Part shown: positions 32,137 through 41,338 of the stretch, one piece after another
How the letters are laid out: each line of letters opens with the position of its first letter
Position numbering within the stretch: position 1 is the first letter of the stretch
Assembly: GCF_003626695.1 (NCBI RefSeq)
Contig: NZ_RBAH01000011.1
Coordinates: 1 to 64,000, forward strand
DNA: 64,000 bases
From: Paenibacillus ginsengarvi
GTDB lineage: Bacteria > Bacillota > Bacilli > Paenibacillales > NBRC-103111
Reading direction: 5' to 3'
Notes under the pieces: generated by a model
The model's database searches: none
Told to the model about the DNA's origin: nothing
Seen by the model: only the letters and a program-made list of their open reading frames with translations
Made by a program: the position numbers and the translations under genes

Positions 32137-34764
32137 TCAAAATTGTAAACGAATCGTAACTTCACCATGCAATGGGTCAATCCGCACTGATTCTTTATCC
32201 GCTTCATACGTTCCGCCGATAACTTCACGCGGTCTTCGTCCATCGGGATGCGGTAGACGCAAAAGAATAGTTTGCGGTAATCGATCGGGATCACATTGCA
32301 AAGTCACTCGAATGATGCCTTTCTCCAATAGAGATTCGACCTTAAGCGAAAATAAACCAAAATAACTGGCAACGTTCTGCAGCTCAATTTGTTTACCGTG
32401 CTCTAACCACACTCGCGGAATTCCCGGTAACAGCTTAAGCTCCTGTCCCTCCTCCATATACAGCATCTTCCGTGTCTGCATGAGGAACCATCCTTCTTCA
32501 TGTGTTTTGTGCGGACTCGCGTGAAAGTAATGTTCCCAGAACGTATAGGTTTCGCGATCGGCCAATCCCGAAAAGCCATTGTAGTACGCCTTCAGGAAAG
32601 GCTTTACTTCTCCGCGCATTAGATGCACGAACGGATGAATACTGTAATAGGGCTGGCTTAACGCAACATTTCGCATACACATCAGCTCGCTGTGGAAATA
32701 AAGCATGAAGTCGGCAGCTTCTTCGTCCGGTTGTACCACTTCCTGCATGACGAGGTACAGCGGTCCCAAAAGCGAATCGCGCGCCGCTACCGAACCGTGA
32801 GTCAACCATCTCCCCCCCTCAGCGTACAGACTTAACGGTCCGCGGTGTTCTACCCATGGCGGCACAGTCGGAACCCAACTGCCGTCAGCGAGCGGCACAA
32901 CCGGTGATCTGGACATCGCTTCAAGCAACCCTGTGCGAATATCAGCTCTGAGCGCTTCCGCTTCAGCGCGAATCGTTTCGGACAATCCCGGATCACCATA
33001 AGCCAGCATTTCAGCCAAGCGAATGATGCCAATGTAAGCATATCCATTGAGCATGAAGGAGCGGAACGGATCCTCCGGATCAGCTGTCTTCCCTTCCAGC
33101 ATGCCATATCCCTTGCCCCGCAGTTCTTCCTTCTGATTCCGTTTTCTCCATGCCATCAAGTACTCATACGCTTTCAACAAATGCGGTTTGATTTCATCAA
33201 TCCATTGTTCATCTCTCGTATACCGATAATGTTCGCCAATACTCCACAACGCCGCTCCCGTCTCCAGCATATACCCTCCGAAATTCTGGATGAAACCGTC
33301 CTCGTGCTGTTTATCGAGAAAGTACATCAGGGATCGTTTGGCTGTCTCCGCCCTCCCCATCGAATCGATAAACTGAATAATAGGCGAACTTTCGGAGCCA
33401 ATTGCCGTATATACTCCGATTGTAGGTACAATCGTGCCGGCTGGTTCAAGACCGTAAGCTACCAGTTCCAGATGCAGCAGCCCGGCTTTGACCATCTCAT
33501 CCAAACGTTTTTCCGGTAAATGGATCTGTGCACCGGCAGACAGCTTCTTCTGCCAATATTGTCGGCACTCTTCCAGCCGGTGTTCGAAATTTTGCTGAAT
33601 CAAACGCTCTGCCCGCTCCGCTGGAATCGGGCGATGAGGTATATAAAATTCAAAGGTTACCGTTTCACCCGGCAAAATGATTACAGCCGTTTCCTCAGCA
33701 TATAAGGGTCGTCCATCTAATTTGGATACCGCACATATTCTTTCAGCAGAGTACATCGTAAAACCGCTTTGGCCATCAAATGTATAATTTTGTGTATTGT
33801 TTAATACGTATGCATTCGGCATCACATTTCGAAACCAAGCATACCGCGGCACATCGGCCGTATTCACCGCTTCGGCCCGGAAATAAAATACGGTCATTTC
33901 CTCATCATTCATTTCCTTCGCAAGCAGTTCCTCACGTTTCTTCTTTTGTTCCTCGGTTAACATATGCCCGTGCCCGTAACCGTCAGCGATTAAATAATGC
34001 GTTCCTTTCACCGTCTGCTCCGTAAGCGGACTCTGTTCGTAAGAAACAAACGAAGTGCAGTGATATTGAATATCGTTGTCCACAATTTCCGCACGCAGTA
34101 TAGGCAGAGAACCATCCTCCAGCCGTCTCGAAACGTTCTCCTCGCAGCCGATGCCCCGCCCTAGCAAAAAATGATAGCGCACGGGTTTGTTATTGTTATC
34201 CGGAAGCGGAACTTCAAACCCGTGAAAGCGAGGCTGAACCCAGTCCCAAAGCTTCTCTTCCCCTCCTACCCCGCGAAATCCAGTGCTAAAAATCCTCATA
34301 TCCCGGGACAATCCGAGCCAGGTTTGGGAAGGAAGGCTGCGTGTATGTAGGGCTGCTTCAGCATAACTTTCTTCCGGTTCCATATTCCATTTTTGCAAAT
34401 TAGTGAGCAGGCCCCTTGCCTGAATGTATTGTGCGATTTGATCGTAGGATCGCTCATCTCCGCCTTCCGTCACAATTACTTTATAAGCCGGAATGTAGAT
34501 GGGATAGCGGGATTGAACATCGCTCAGGAAGAAGCTGAAAGGATGAGACGCCGTAGCGAGCGTTACCACCACTTTCTCAACCGTTTCATTCATTTCGATA
34601 TGAAGCTCCAGCCTGGAGGGACCGTCACTATGGATGGAAAATTCATTCCCGTGTAGCCCCCCTTTGCCTTTAACTATGGAACCAGCTGCCAATTTCCCGC
34701 CAATAACGTGAATTCGGCCTTCTACCTGATCTTGTTTCCACTCAATAGCAATATGTCGGATCAT
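32137..34764 (-). CDS. Large six-hairpin glycosidase-like protein
   Basis: An 875-residue cytoplasmic protein without a signal peptide. The first 400 residues are beta-rich. From about residue 410 to 760 an (alpha/alpha)6-type barrel is suggested by repeated helix pairs (EMVKAGLLHLELVAYGLEPA, FIDSMGRAETAKRSLMYFLD, LETGAALWSIGEHYRYTRDE, MLNGYAYIGIIRLAEML). The C-terminal 100 residues are a beta-sandwich. This order is known from six-hairpin glycoside hydrolases and hydrolases of unsaturated sugars. Acidic candidates exist (ETGAALW, WVEHRGP) but catalytic residues cannot be fixed. It is last in a minus-strand operon with a solute-binding protein and an enolase-superfamily enzyme. Confidence 0.75.
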   Translation of the reverse strand: MIRHIAIEWKQDQVEGRIHVIGGKLAAGSIVKGKGGLHGNEFSIHSDGPSRLELHIEMNETVEKVVVTLATASHPFSFFLSDVQSRYPIYIPAYKVIVTEGGDERSYDQIAQYIQARGLLTNLQKWNMEPEESYAEAALHTRSLPSQTWLGLSRDMRIFSTGFRGVGGEEKLWDWVQPRFHGFEVPLPDNNNKPVRYHFLLGRGIGCEENVSRRLEDGSLPILRAEIVDNDIQYHCTSFVSYEQSPLTEQTVKGTHYLIADGYGHGHMLTEEQKKKREELLAKEMNDEEMTVFYFRAEAVNTADVPRYAWFRNVMPNAYVLNNTQNYTFDGQSGFTMYSAERICAVSKLDGRPLYAEETAVIILPGETVTFEFYIPHRPIPAERAERLIQQNFEHRLEECRQYWQKKLSAGAQIHLPEKRLDEMVKAGLLHLELVAYGLEPAGTIVPTIGVYTAIGSESSPIIQFIDSMGRAETAKRSLMYFLDKQHEDGFIQNFGGYMLETGAALWSIGEHYRYTRDEQWIDEIKPHLLKAYEYLMAWRKRNQKEELRGKGYGMLEGKTADPEDPFRSFMLNGYAYIGIIRLAEMLAYGDPGLSETIRAEAEALRADIRTGLLEAMSRSPVVPLADGSWVPTVPPWVEHRGPLSLYAEGGRWLTHGSVAARDSLLGPLYLVMQEVVQPDEEAADFMLYFHSELMCMRNVALSQPYYSIHPFVHLMRGEVKPFLKAYYNGFSGLADRETYTFWEHYFHASPHKTHEEGWFLMQTRKMLYMEEGQELKLLPGIPRVWLEHGKQIELQNVASYFGLFSLKVESLLEKGIIRVTLQCDPDRLPQTILLRLPHPDGRRPREVIGGTYEADKESVRIDPLHGEVTIRLQF

Positions 34765-34811
34765 TGGAATGGCGCTCCTCTCGAACGTTTAAGAAACTTA
34801 TTCAAGCGATC

Positions 34812-36107
34812 TCATTTATCCGAAGCTTTCCTTTCAGCAACCGCCTTAGTGGCAAGTTCTTGCGCCCTGCGCAACAACGTATTCATATCCTCTTCCCCTT
34901 TGATCATCGGAAGGATCGTAGAATTCATGGAACCATAAAGATCGTTCCAGTCTCTAGTTACCGGTGCAGTTGGTGCATTTTTATTGTAATAGGCAGAGGC
35001 CCAATTCTTGTTCGGATAGGGTGTCTTCTTACCCAGCGCGCTTTTCACTTTATCATTTTTTAAAACAGTCATCATTCCTCTTTCCGCGAATGACGTCTGC
35101 ATTTCCTCGGATACGAGAAATTTGAGTACTTCCATCGCTTCATCGGGATTTTTGCTCATAGAAGTCAGTCCCATTACAACGGAAACCGGCTGTGCTCCCG
35201 TACCGGGCTTATCGGAAAAAGTAGGCAAAGAAACGAAATCCCAGTCAATAGTGCTCAGTTGGTCGGGAATCTCAGCAGAAAAGGATTGATACATCGCCAT
35301 CATGGCAAGCTGCGGCGTCCCTCCTCCAAAGTCCCTTCCTACCGAAGGAAGACCTTTTTCCTTCACAAATGTTTGATACGTTTGGCTCCGGGCCGGTTGA
35401 ATGAAATAAGTATCCAATAGTTTCTTCCATGTGTCATTAAGAAATGTCGGAGCTTCTGTCTTGAAGTCGGCCAATGGCAGCGATAGCTGGTTGGAACTGA
35501 ACAGTAATGGATGCGCCCAGAATCCTAAGTACCGGGTTCCGTCCTCTTCTCTGGTCAGGTTGCGAGCAATAGCCAATGTTTCATCCCAAGTCATCCCGTC
35601 TCGCGGGTAAGGAACACCGAATTTATCGAATATCCCTTTATTGTAAAATAAAACAAATACCTGATCATAAAGCGGCAATGCATACAGCTCTCCGCCGCTT
35701 GATGCGCGCAAGCCTTCGATAATACCTGGTGTAAATTGAGTCAAATCCAGTTTATGCTTTTTAATTAGTGGGGTCATGTCAAACTGGAGACCATATTTTT
35801 TCATCATCCAGAAAATTTCTACGTCAAAGGAATACAAGTAGTCCATTTTATTGCCTTGGGCAATTTGTTCTGAGATGGACTGACCTTTAGTCGATCCAGG
35901 GAGATAGGTAAATTCATAATCAGGGAATTTCTTACGAATTGCATTCGCAAATAAATCGTCAATCGTTTTCGCAGCTCCTCCCACTTCGGAAGTCAGCAAC
36001 AATTTAACCGGATCCGTGCTTTTCTGGGCTCCTCCTCCATCCTTGCTCGAACACGCTGTCAAAGCCAACATCGTTATCAGGGGTACAACATACCACCGTT
36101 TCCACAT
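34812..36107 (-). CDS. Family-1 extracellular solute-binding lipoprotein (1 of 4)
   Basis: GGGAGG precedes the ATG. The lipoprotein signal is VVPLITMLALTACSSKDGGG, with lipobox LTAC. The mature part has the MalE-like type II binding fold: LLTSEVGGAAKTIDDLFANA, ELYALPLYDQVFVLFYNKGI, FDKFGVPYPRDGMTWDETLA, and the C-terminal helix NTLLRRAQELATKAVAERK. Such proteins deliver oligosaccharides to ABC permeases of the CUT1 type. No permease gene is adjacent. The gene sits between the nucleoside-hydrolase-like and glycosidase-like genes in one operon. Confidence 0.95.
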   Translation of the reverse strand: MWKRWYVVPLITMLALTACSSKDGGGAQKSTDPVKLLLTSEVGGAAKTIDDLFANAIRKKFPDYEFTYLPGSTKGQSISEQIAQGNKMDYLYSFDVEIFWMMKKYGLQFDMTPLIKKHKLDLTQFTPGIIEGLRASSGGELYALPLYDQVFVLFYNKGIFDKFGVPYPRDGMTWDETLAIARNLTREEDGTRYLGFWAHPLLFSSNQLSLPLADFKTEAPTFLNDTWKKLLDTYFIQPARSQTYQTFVKEKGLPSVGRDFGGGTPQLAMMAMYQSFSAEIPDQLSTIDWDFVSLPTFSDKPGTGAQPVSVVMGLTSMSKNPDEAMEVLKFLVSEEMQTSFAERGMMTVLKNDKVKSALGKKTPYPNKNWASAYYNKNAPTAPVTRDWNDLYGSMNSTILPMIKGEEDMNTLLRRAQELATKAVAERKASDK

Positions 36108-36225
36108 GTTAAAAACCTCCCAATTTTCGAACTGCGGTACGACGGTTTCTCTGTATCATCCACTCGTATAGGTGTTGCCGCATCGCAATAACCAGTTCAT
36201 GAACATTTCGCCATTTGGGCGAACA

Positions 36226-37206
36226 TTAATCATTGACGGCAGGTCCTTTAGCAGCAATCATCAGATTCTCGATTCTGAGCGCCATTTCTTCCGAGGATAG
36301 CGTCGGTTTTATATAAATATCTCCGCTTCCTTCGTCATGGCTATGCCAATGGTGCATACCAGTTCCGGCATCGTATTTGATTTTGTACCCTGTTTTTTCA
36401 GTAAAAACGTCTCCCGTACCTCTCACCGCATACAGGACCGCAACCTGATCCCAGCTGGAACGGCTCTTCCCCTCCCCGTCCAAATATAATTTATAAGCCG
36501 TACGGACAGGATGCTGTTCATCCAGTTCCAGGCAAAGACGCGATCCGGTCCATATGTGATCGCCGTACTCGCTGACCGCAATCGGGGTTGGCCAATGACT
36601 GAGCACTTGTTCAGCGGATTCGGGGTCCATTTTCCAATTGAACCGGTCCTTCCCTTCGGGAAAAGTTGCGATCGCCATGCTGACCAGCAAGTTGACCTTG
36701 CGCCGCACCAATTCGGTTCCATTCATTTCACTCCATTCATCCGGTCCGGATTGCAAAAGTCGGGATAACGGTCCTAAAAAGCCAACTGCGCAAATCGTTA
36801 CACTTCGATCGGGCTGCGCGGACAATAGTTTGCGATAAACCTGGGTGCTGTCAGGAGCATTGCGGCCGCTTCGCAAGGTATTGGGGTAATGCTGCGAAAT
36901 ATACCGATTATACATGCGCTGCGGATGCATTCGCCTGACATGATCCAGGTAGGGGAGAAGATTCGAATCCGAATCCTGGTCCTTAACTTTTAGTGTTCCA
37001 ATCGGAATAAGAGGGCGGTTATAAAAGGTATTAAGCGCCTGCAGACAAGGTGCTTCCCATTCCAGCGGAGAACTGCAGATCATGCCCAAAATGTTCGCCT
37101 CTCCCTGATCCGCCAAGGCATGAAGAACGGCTACAGCGCCTACATCATCGCTATCCGTTTCTATGTCCGTGTCCAAGATGATAGAAACCGCTTTCCCTTC
37201 TTTCAT
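36226..37206 (-). CDS. Nucleoside hydrolase-like protein
   Basis: GGGAGGAGAA precedes the ATG. The N-terminal calcium-site motif ILDTDIETDSDDVGAVAVLH is the D-x-D-x-x-x-D-D signature of inosine-uridine nucleoside hydrolases. A second site is visible around SSWDQVAVLYAVRG, which matches the family's DPLA-type motif only loosely. The length of 326 residues is normal. Within a sugar cluster it may act on a glycoside with a similar N- or O-linked ribose-like bond; the substrate is unknown. Confidence 0.85.
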   Translation of the reverse strand: MKEGKAVSIILDTDIETDSDDVGAVAVLHALADQGEANILGMICSSPLEWEAPCLQALNTFYNRPLIPIGTLKVKDQDSDSNLLPYLDHVRRMHPQRMYNRYISQHYPNTLRSGRNAPDSTQVYRKLLSAQPDRSVTICAVGFLGPLSRLLQSGPDEWSEMNGTELVRRKVNLLVSMAIATFPEGKDRFNWKMDPESAEQVLSHWPTPIAVSEYGDHIWTGSRLCLELDEQHPVRTAYKLYLDGEGKSRSSWDQVAVLYAVRGTGDVFTEKTGYKIKYDAGTGMHHWHSHDEGSGDIYIKPTLSSEEMALRIENLMIAAKGPAVND

Positions 37207-37242
37207 TGGTTCTCCTCCCTTTCTTCATGCTTCCCGCCGTTA

Positions 37243-38364
37243 TCATCCTACCCGGTATTGCTCCACAATCCGCTGATTCAGCTTGACTCCCAGTCCCGGT
37301 CGGTCTTCCGGAAGGATTACGTATCCGTCCTTGAACTCAATCGGCGTCTCCGTCAAGTCTCTCGCCAGCGGGGAATCGGACATCGTGTATTCGAGCAGAA
37401 ATCCGTTCGGTATCGCGGCGGTAAAATGGGTGCTGGCGGCCAGAAGGACGCCGGTTTTGAACGCATGGGGAACGACTTTTTTGTGCCGGTCGTAGGCCAT
37501 GTAGGCGATCTTCTTCCCTTCGGTCAAGCCTCCGCAGCGGGCAAGATCCGGCTGTATGATATCAAGCTGCCCCTCATCCAGCAGCCGCGCGAAGGCAAGC
37601 CGCCCGCTTTCCTGTTCCCCTCCGGCTATGAAGAGGTTCGTGCGGCTCGCGAGTTCCCGATACCCGGCTATGTCGTTGGAATGCAGCGGTTCTTCCAGCC
37701 AGTACACGCCATATTTCTCGTATACGCCCGCCATTCTCAGCGCTCCCTTGAGATCCCAGGCCAAACCTGCATCGATCATAATATCCATCCGATCCCCAAT
37801 TGCCGAACGGATCGTCCTGACAAGTTCCTCGTCCAGCTTCGGGTCGCGCCCGATCGGTCCCCAGCCGAACTTGGCAGCCAAATAGCCTTGCTTTGCAAAT
37901 TGTTCCGCGAGCCGTCCGGCTTCAAGCGGCGTTTCGGGCATAAGGGCACTGGCATACGCTTTTATTTTCCTGCGGAACGTGCCGCCGAGCATTTCACTGA
38001 CGGGACGGCCGCAAACTTGCCCGGCGATATCCCACAGCGCAATGTCAACGCCGCTGATAGCATGGAGAGCCGGTCCCGTTCGGCCGAAATATAACGTGCC
38101 GCGGTACATTTTGTCCCATAACCTCTCGATTTCAAACGGATTTTCTCCGATCAGCAAATGCTTCAGGCCTGCCGCGATGGAATGCGATGGAGGCGCTTCC
38201 ACGATAGCTTTCGCTACTTGAGGAACGGAGTCGACCTCGCCTACGCCGATAAAACCCTCGTCGGTATGGATACGAATGAGCAGCGTATCCTGGGTTCCGT
38301 CGCAGCGCGAGGCATCCAGCTCGGATAGGCGCAAGTAAATCGTTTCCACTTCGGTAATTTTCAA
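37243..38364 (-). CDS. Mandelate racemase/muconate lactonising enzyme family (sugar acid dehydratase-like)
   Basis: The TTG at 38364 follows GGGGTGA at 6 nt and gives the normal start LKITEVETIYLRL. The N-terminal capping domain ends near residue 130. The barrel carries KFGWGPIGRD (K-x-x-x region), then metal ligands: D in IMIDAGLAWD, E in YWLEEPLHSNDI and E in IAGGEQESG. A catalytic His in VVPHAFKTGV follows. These positions match sugar-acid dehydratases such as galactonate or galactarate dehydratase, but the exact substrate cannot be read. It is the first gene of the operon under the promoter at 38488-38460. Confidence 0.88.
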   Translation of the reverse strand: MKITEVETIYLRLSELDASRCDGTQDTLLIRIHTDEGFIGVGEVDSVPQVAKAIVEAPPSHSIAAGLKHLLIGENPFEIERLWDKMYRGTLYFGRTGPALHAISGVDIALWDIAGQVCGRPVSEMLGGTFRRKIKAYASALMPETPLEAGRLAEQFAKQGYLAAKFGWGPIGRDPKLDEELVRTIRSAIGDRMDIMIDAGLAWDLKGALRMAGVYEKYGVYWLEEPLHSNDIAGYRELASRTNLFIAGGEQESGRLAFARLLDEGQLDIIQPDLARCGGLTEGKKIAYMAYDRHKKVVPHAFKTGVLLAASTHFTAAIPNGFLLEYTMSDSPLARDLTETPIEFKDGYVILPEDRPGLGVKLNQRIVEQYRVG

Positions 38365-38459
38365 TGAAGTCACCCCGTAATAAAAAATAAAATTTGGCAA
38401 GAAACAAGTTTCAGGTTAGGGCCTAATCACTCGTTCTCCTTTCTTGCATCGCTAGGTCT

Positions 38460-38491
38460 ATAGTAAATTGATAACTGTTGGTTGTCAACAA
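38460..38491 (-). promoter_or_regulatory. Promoter with operator for the enolase-superfamily operon
   Basis: On the minus strand: TTGACA (38488-38483), 17 bp, TACTAT (38465-38460). The -35 box lies within TTGTTGACAA (38491-38482). The same 10-mer covers the -35 box of the PIG-L operon at 41248-41239. A GntR-family regulator could bind it. Confidence 0.75.
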
Positions 38492-38562
38492 TTATAATTG
38501 TATTATATTCCCTTCTTATTTAGGTCAAGCACGGAGTTAGCGTCTCTGCGGGAACAAAACAA

Positions 38563-38606
38563 ACAGGCGTGCTTCCATCGATGCAAATCGACTGAAGCAT
38601 GCCTGT
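38563..38606 (-). terminator. Terminator after the dehydrogenase operon
   Basis: ACAGGCATGCTTC ... GAAGCACGCCTGT stem with a 12-13 bp arm, followed by TTGTTTTGTT on the minus strand, 19 bp beyond the stop at 38625. It separates two transcription units that have matching promoters. Confidence 0.8.
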
Positions 38607-38624
38607 TGTGTATTCCGTTAACGC

Positions 38625-39632
38625 CTATACCACTAACATAATTTTCGCAATGGAGCCGGGACCGCGAATGAGCTTCTCGAAACATGCCTCCCCCTGCTCC
38701 AGCGGTTCCAGCGCCGTCCAGGGCAGCAGACTGCATGTACCACCTGTGATGCGGGATAGCGCTGTCGCAAAATCTTCCGGAGTATAGGCAAATGCGCCGA
38801 CAAGCTTCAGCTCCTCCCGGATTATGGTATTAACCGGCAAAGAAGCGTCTGCCTCATGCAAACCGCTGAAGACGACGCGCCCTCCTCTTCGGACCGACTC
38901 TATACATCGGAGTCGGGTCGTCTGTGCACCGACAGCATCCACCGCAACGTCAAACCCCGGTTTCGGCCGAGCCTGGTCCAATTCCTGCTGATTGCTTACG
39001 GCTACACCGCCCAACTCCCGTACGATCCGCAGCCGCTCGGGATTCAGGTCCATCACGACGATATCGTGTAAGCCCATTGCTTGCGCCGATGCAAGAACGC
39101 ATAGTCCGATCGGTCCTGCGCCAACAATCAAGACGCGATCGTTAGCGGACAGCCCCGACAACCGGCATACATGGACCGCGCATGCGAAAGGCTCCGCATA
39201 AGCCGCTTCTTCGAACGAAACGGATTCCGGGATCGGAAATACATTGGCTTCGGACACAACGACGTATTCTGCAAACGCCCCCTGCACATGCGCGCCGACA
39301 AGCTTGCGTTCCGCACATAGCTGGGCGCTGCCGCCGACGCACATGTCACAGCTTCTGCAGGAGTGGAGAGGATTCGCCGTTACGCGCTCGCCGATTCGGA
39401 ACTTATCCGCTTGGCGGCCTAGCCCGGCGATTGTTCCGGCAAATTCATGCCCCATGATGAGTGGAGGCTTGCGCAAAGAACTGTGGCCCAAATAACCGCT
39501 CAACTCCGAACCGCATATGCCGACCCGCCTGACGCGGATAAGAAGCTCCCCCTCCCCGGGCTCGGGGATCGGAACATGTCGTACATTCAAAACCTTCGGG
39601 TTTTCATATACAAGCGCTCTCATCGTTTCCAT
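38625..39632 (-). CDS. Zinc-dependent alcohol (polyol/sugar-acid) dehydrogenase
   Basis: A 335-residue MDR protein. GroES-like domain: VRRVGICGSELSGYLGH with the catalytic-zinc Cys, then GHEFAG with His and Glu, and CRSCDMCVGGSAQLC for the structural zinc. The NAD-binding domain has VLIVGAGPIGLCVLASAQ near residue 165. The pattern resembles threonine, sorbitol and galactonate 5-dehydrogenases. It overlaps the operon with the SDR and PIG-L genes, suggesting oxidation of a released sugar or sugar acid. Confidence 0.92.
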   Translation of the reverse strand: METMRALVYENPKVLNVRHVPIPEPGEGELLIRVRRVGICGSELSGYLGHSSLRKPPLIMGHEFAGTIAGLGRQADKFRIGERVTANPLHSCRSCDMCVGGSAQLCAERKLVGAHVQGAFAEYVVVSEANVFPIPESVSFEEAAYAEPFACAVHVCRLSGLSANDRVLIVGAGPIGLCVLASAQAMGLHDIVVMDLNPERLRIVRELGGVAVSNQQELDQARPKPGFDVAVDAVGAQTTRLRCIESVRRGGRVVFSGLHEADASLPVNTIIREELKLVGAFAYTPEDFATALSRITGGTCSLLPWTALEPLEQGEACFEKLIRGPGSIAKIMLVV

Positions 39633-39653
39633 CTTCGTTATAACCCTCTATCC

Positions 39654-40430
39654 TCAGAAAGTAACGGACAAGCCGCCGTCGACCGGGATTATCGCGCCTT
39701 GGATGTACGAGGCTTGGTCGGAGGCGAGAAACGCGATAACCTCCGCTACCTCGTCCGCTCTTCCCGGTCGGGCCAGCGGAATTCTCCTTTGTTCCACGTA
39801 TAAGGAACGGAACTTCTCGGTTTCCAGCTCATTAACCCCGCTGACGATGGACAGCCCGGCATCGACGAAGCCCGGGGCGACGCCGTTTACGCGAATTCCG
39901 TAAGGCGACAACTCCAGCGCGGTGCAGCGGGTCAGTTGATCGAGCGCGCCTTTAGCCGCATTGTAATGACTCGATTTGTCCAGCGCACGACTGCCGTTAA
40001 TGGAAGATACATTTACGATTGCACCTCCGTTCCCGTTCGCGATCATGGCGTTAGCAACGTATCGAGAGCACAAGTAAGCGCCATCCACGATGACGTCGAA
40101 TACTTGACGCCAACGCGATGTCGTTTCCAGCAAGTAGCCACTCTCATAGAAGATAGCCGCATTGTTCACAAGCACATCGATGCGTCCGGTGCTCTCTATC
40201 GTTTGCTCCACAAGCAGGCGCACCTCTTCCTCCCGGGTCACGTCAGTCTTGAAGAACAAATGGCTGCGACTCGAACCGCTTAGCTCTCGCAGCGCGCTCT
40301 CTCCCGCTGCAGAATTCGGGCCGGCTATAACTACGCGAGCGCCTTCCACGGCGAATTTCTTCGCTGCTGCACGGCCGATTCCGGTAGCGCCGCCCGTAAT
40401 GACGACAGTTTTGTCCTTAAAGCGATTCAC
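39654..40430 (-). CDS. Short-chain dehydrogenase/reductase
   Basis: A GTG start after AAGGGCGGG. Classical SDR: TGGATGIGRAAAKKF for cofactor binding at residue 12, NNAAIF near 88, S in NVSSINGSRA and the Y-x-x-x-K pair in SHYNAAKGALDQL, and ELSPYGIRVNGVAPGFVDAG. The Arg in position after the first glycine motif is not distinctive enough to decide NAD versus NADP. It lies 21 bp upstream of the Zn-dehydrogenase, so both may oxidise the same sugar route. Confidence 0.93.
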   Translation of the reverse strand: MNRFKDKTVVITGGATGIGRAAAKKFAVEGARVVIAGPNSAAGESALRELSGSSRSHLFFKTDVTREEEVRLLVEQTIESTGRIDVLVNNAAIFYESGYLLETTSRWRQVFDVIVDGAYLCSRYVANAMIANGNGGAIVNVSSINGSRALDKSSHYNAAKGALDQLTRCTALELSPYGIRVNGVAPGFVDAGLSIVSGVNELETEKFRSLYVEQRRIPLARPGRADEVAEVIAFLASDQASYIQGAIIPVDGGLSVTF

Positions 40431-40466
40431 TATGTACCCGCCCTTCTTTAGCCTGATCCCTTGCCT

Positions 40467-41174
40467 TTAAGGAAGCAGACTGCCAGTAATGTTGCGCGGA
40501 TAAGCTTTGGCTCGGATGAACCCCTCCGCGTAACGTACGCCGCACTGAATACCGCGAAAGCGCGAGATGACATCTATCATGTCCAGCGCATTGGAGCCGT
40601 ATTGATCCTTCAACCAATCCCCTACCTGGCTTTCATGCTTCTCCAGCATGCTTCGCTTGACCTGGAACGTTTCCGTAATATCAACGTACTCTTCCGGCAA
40701 AAATCCGAGACCGGCCATGCTTTCGAAGAAATAGACGATCGGAATTCTCGCTGAGGGCGAGTGAGCGGTTTTAATGTTCGGCACGGTAGTCATAATCGCC
40801 ACATCATTGGCGATCTGGCCCGTTATCGTATGATCCGGATTGTACAGATCGCCCGGCCAATGAGTCAATACGAGATCGGCACGTACCCGCCGCATCGCAT
40901 CGATGAAGGCCAGCCTCGTTTGCTCCGTATCGAACAAAAACTCATCGCGAAATCCCATCCAGATCAACTCAGCGCCGATAATATCGGCCGCCGCTTGGGC
41001 TTCCGCTTGGCGGATTCGGGCGATTTCGCCAGTAGGCAGCGTGGGCGAACCGACCTCTCCATTCGTGACTACCGCGATAGCTACTTGATCGCCTCTTCGT
41101 GCGAATTTGGCAAGCGTACCGCCGCAACATATTTCAGCATCGTCCGGATGTGCACAAATTGCCAGTACATTCAT
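40467..41174 (-). CDS. PIG-L/LmbE-family deacetylase
   Basis: Residues 1-15 carry the zinc motif HPDDAEICCGG (H-P-D-D), and later THWPGDLYNPDH provides the third ligand His. The family removes N-acetyl groups from GlcNAc-linked small molecules such as mycothiol or bacillithiol precursors and many sugars. In a sugar operon a substituted amino sugar is a plausible substrate. It is the first gene of the operon and is divergent from the GntR gene at 41339. Confidence 0.9.
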   Translation of the reverse strand: MNVLAICAHPDDAEICCGGTLAKFARRGDQVAIAVVTNGEVGSPTLPTGEIARIRQAEAQAAADIIGAELIWMGFRDEFLFDTEQTRLAFIDAMRRVRADLVLTHWPGDLYNPDHTITGQIANDVAIMTTVPNIKTAHSPSARIPIVYFFESMAGLGFLPEEYVDITETFQVKRSMLEKHESQVGDWLKDQYGSNALDMIDVISRFRGIQCGVRYAEGFIRAKAYPRNITGSLLP

Positions 41175-41216
41175 CGCCTAATCAGCCTTTCCCTAATGAA
41201 TAAGAGCTTCTTTCCA

Positions 41217-41249
41217 ATCATACGATTCCGTCGCTTTATTGTCAACAAT
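41217..41249 (-). promoter_or_regulatory. Promoter with operator for PIG-L-SDR-ADH operon
   Basis: Minus strand: TTGACA (41245-41240), 17 bp, TATGAT (41222-41217). The -35 box is embedded in ATTGTTGACAAT (41249-41238). It shares this with the promoter at 38460-38491. It is divergent from and close to the GntR gene. Confidence 0.75.
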
Positions 41250-41269
41250 CGACTATCAATTGGTTTCTG

Positions 41270-41297
41270 TTGAATTTTATAGGGAGTACGATATACT
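41270..41297 (+). promoter_or_regulatory. Promoter of the GntR gene
   Basis: TTGAAT (41270-41275), 16 bp, TATACT (41292-41297), about 40 bp before the start codon. The shared TTGTCAACAA box lies 22 bp upstream of its -35 element. Confidence 0.65.
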
Positions 41298-41338
41298 ATA
41301 GACGTGAGACAAAATTTAGCATCACTTAGGAGAACGCA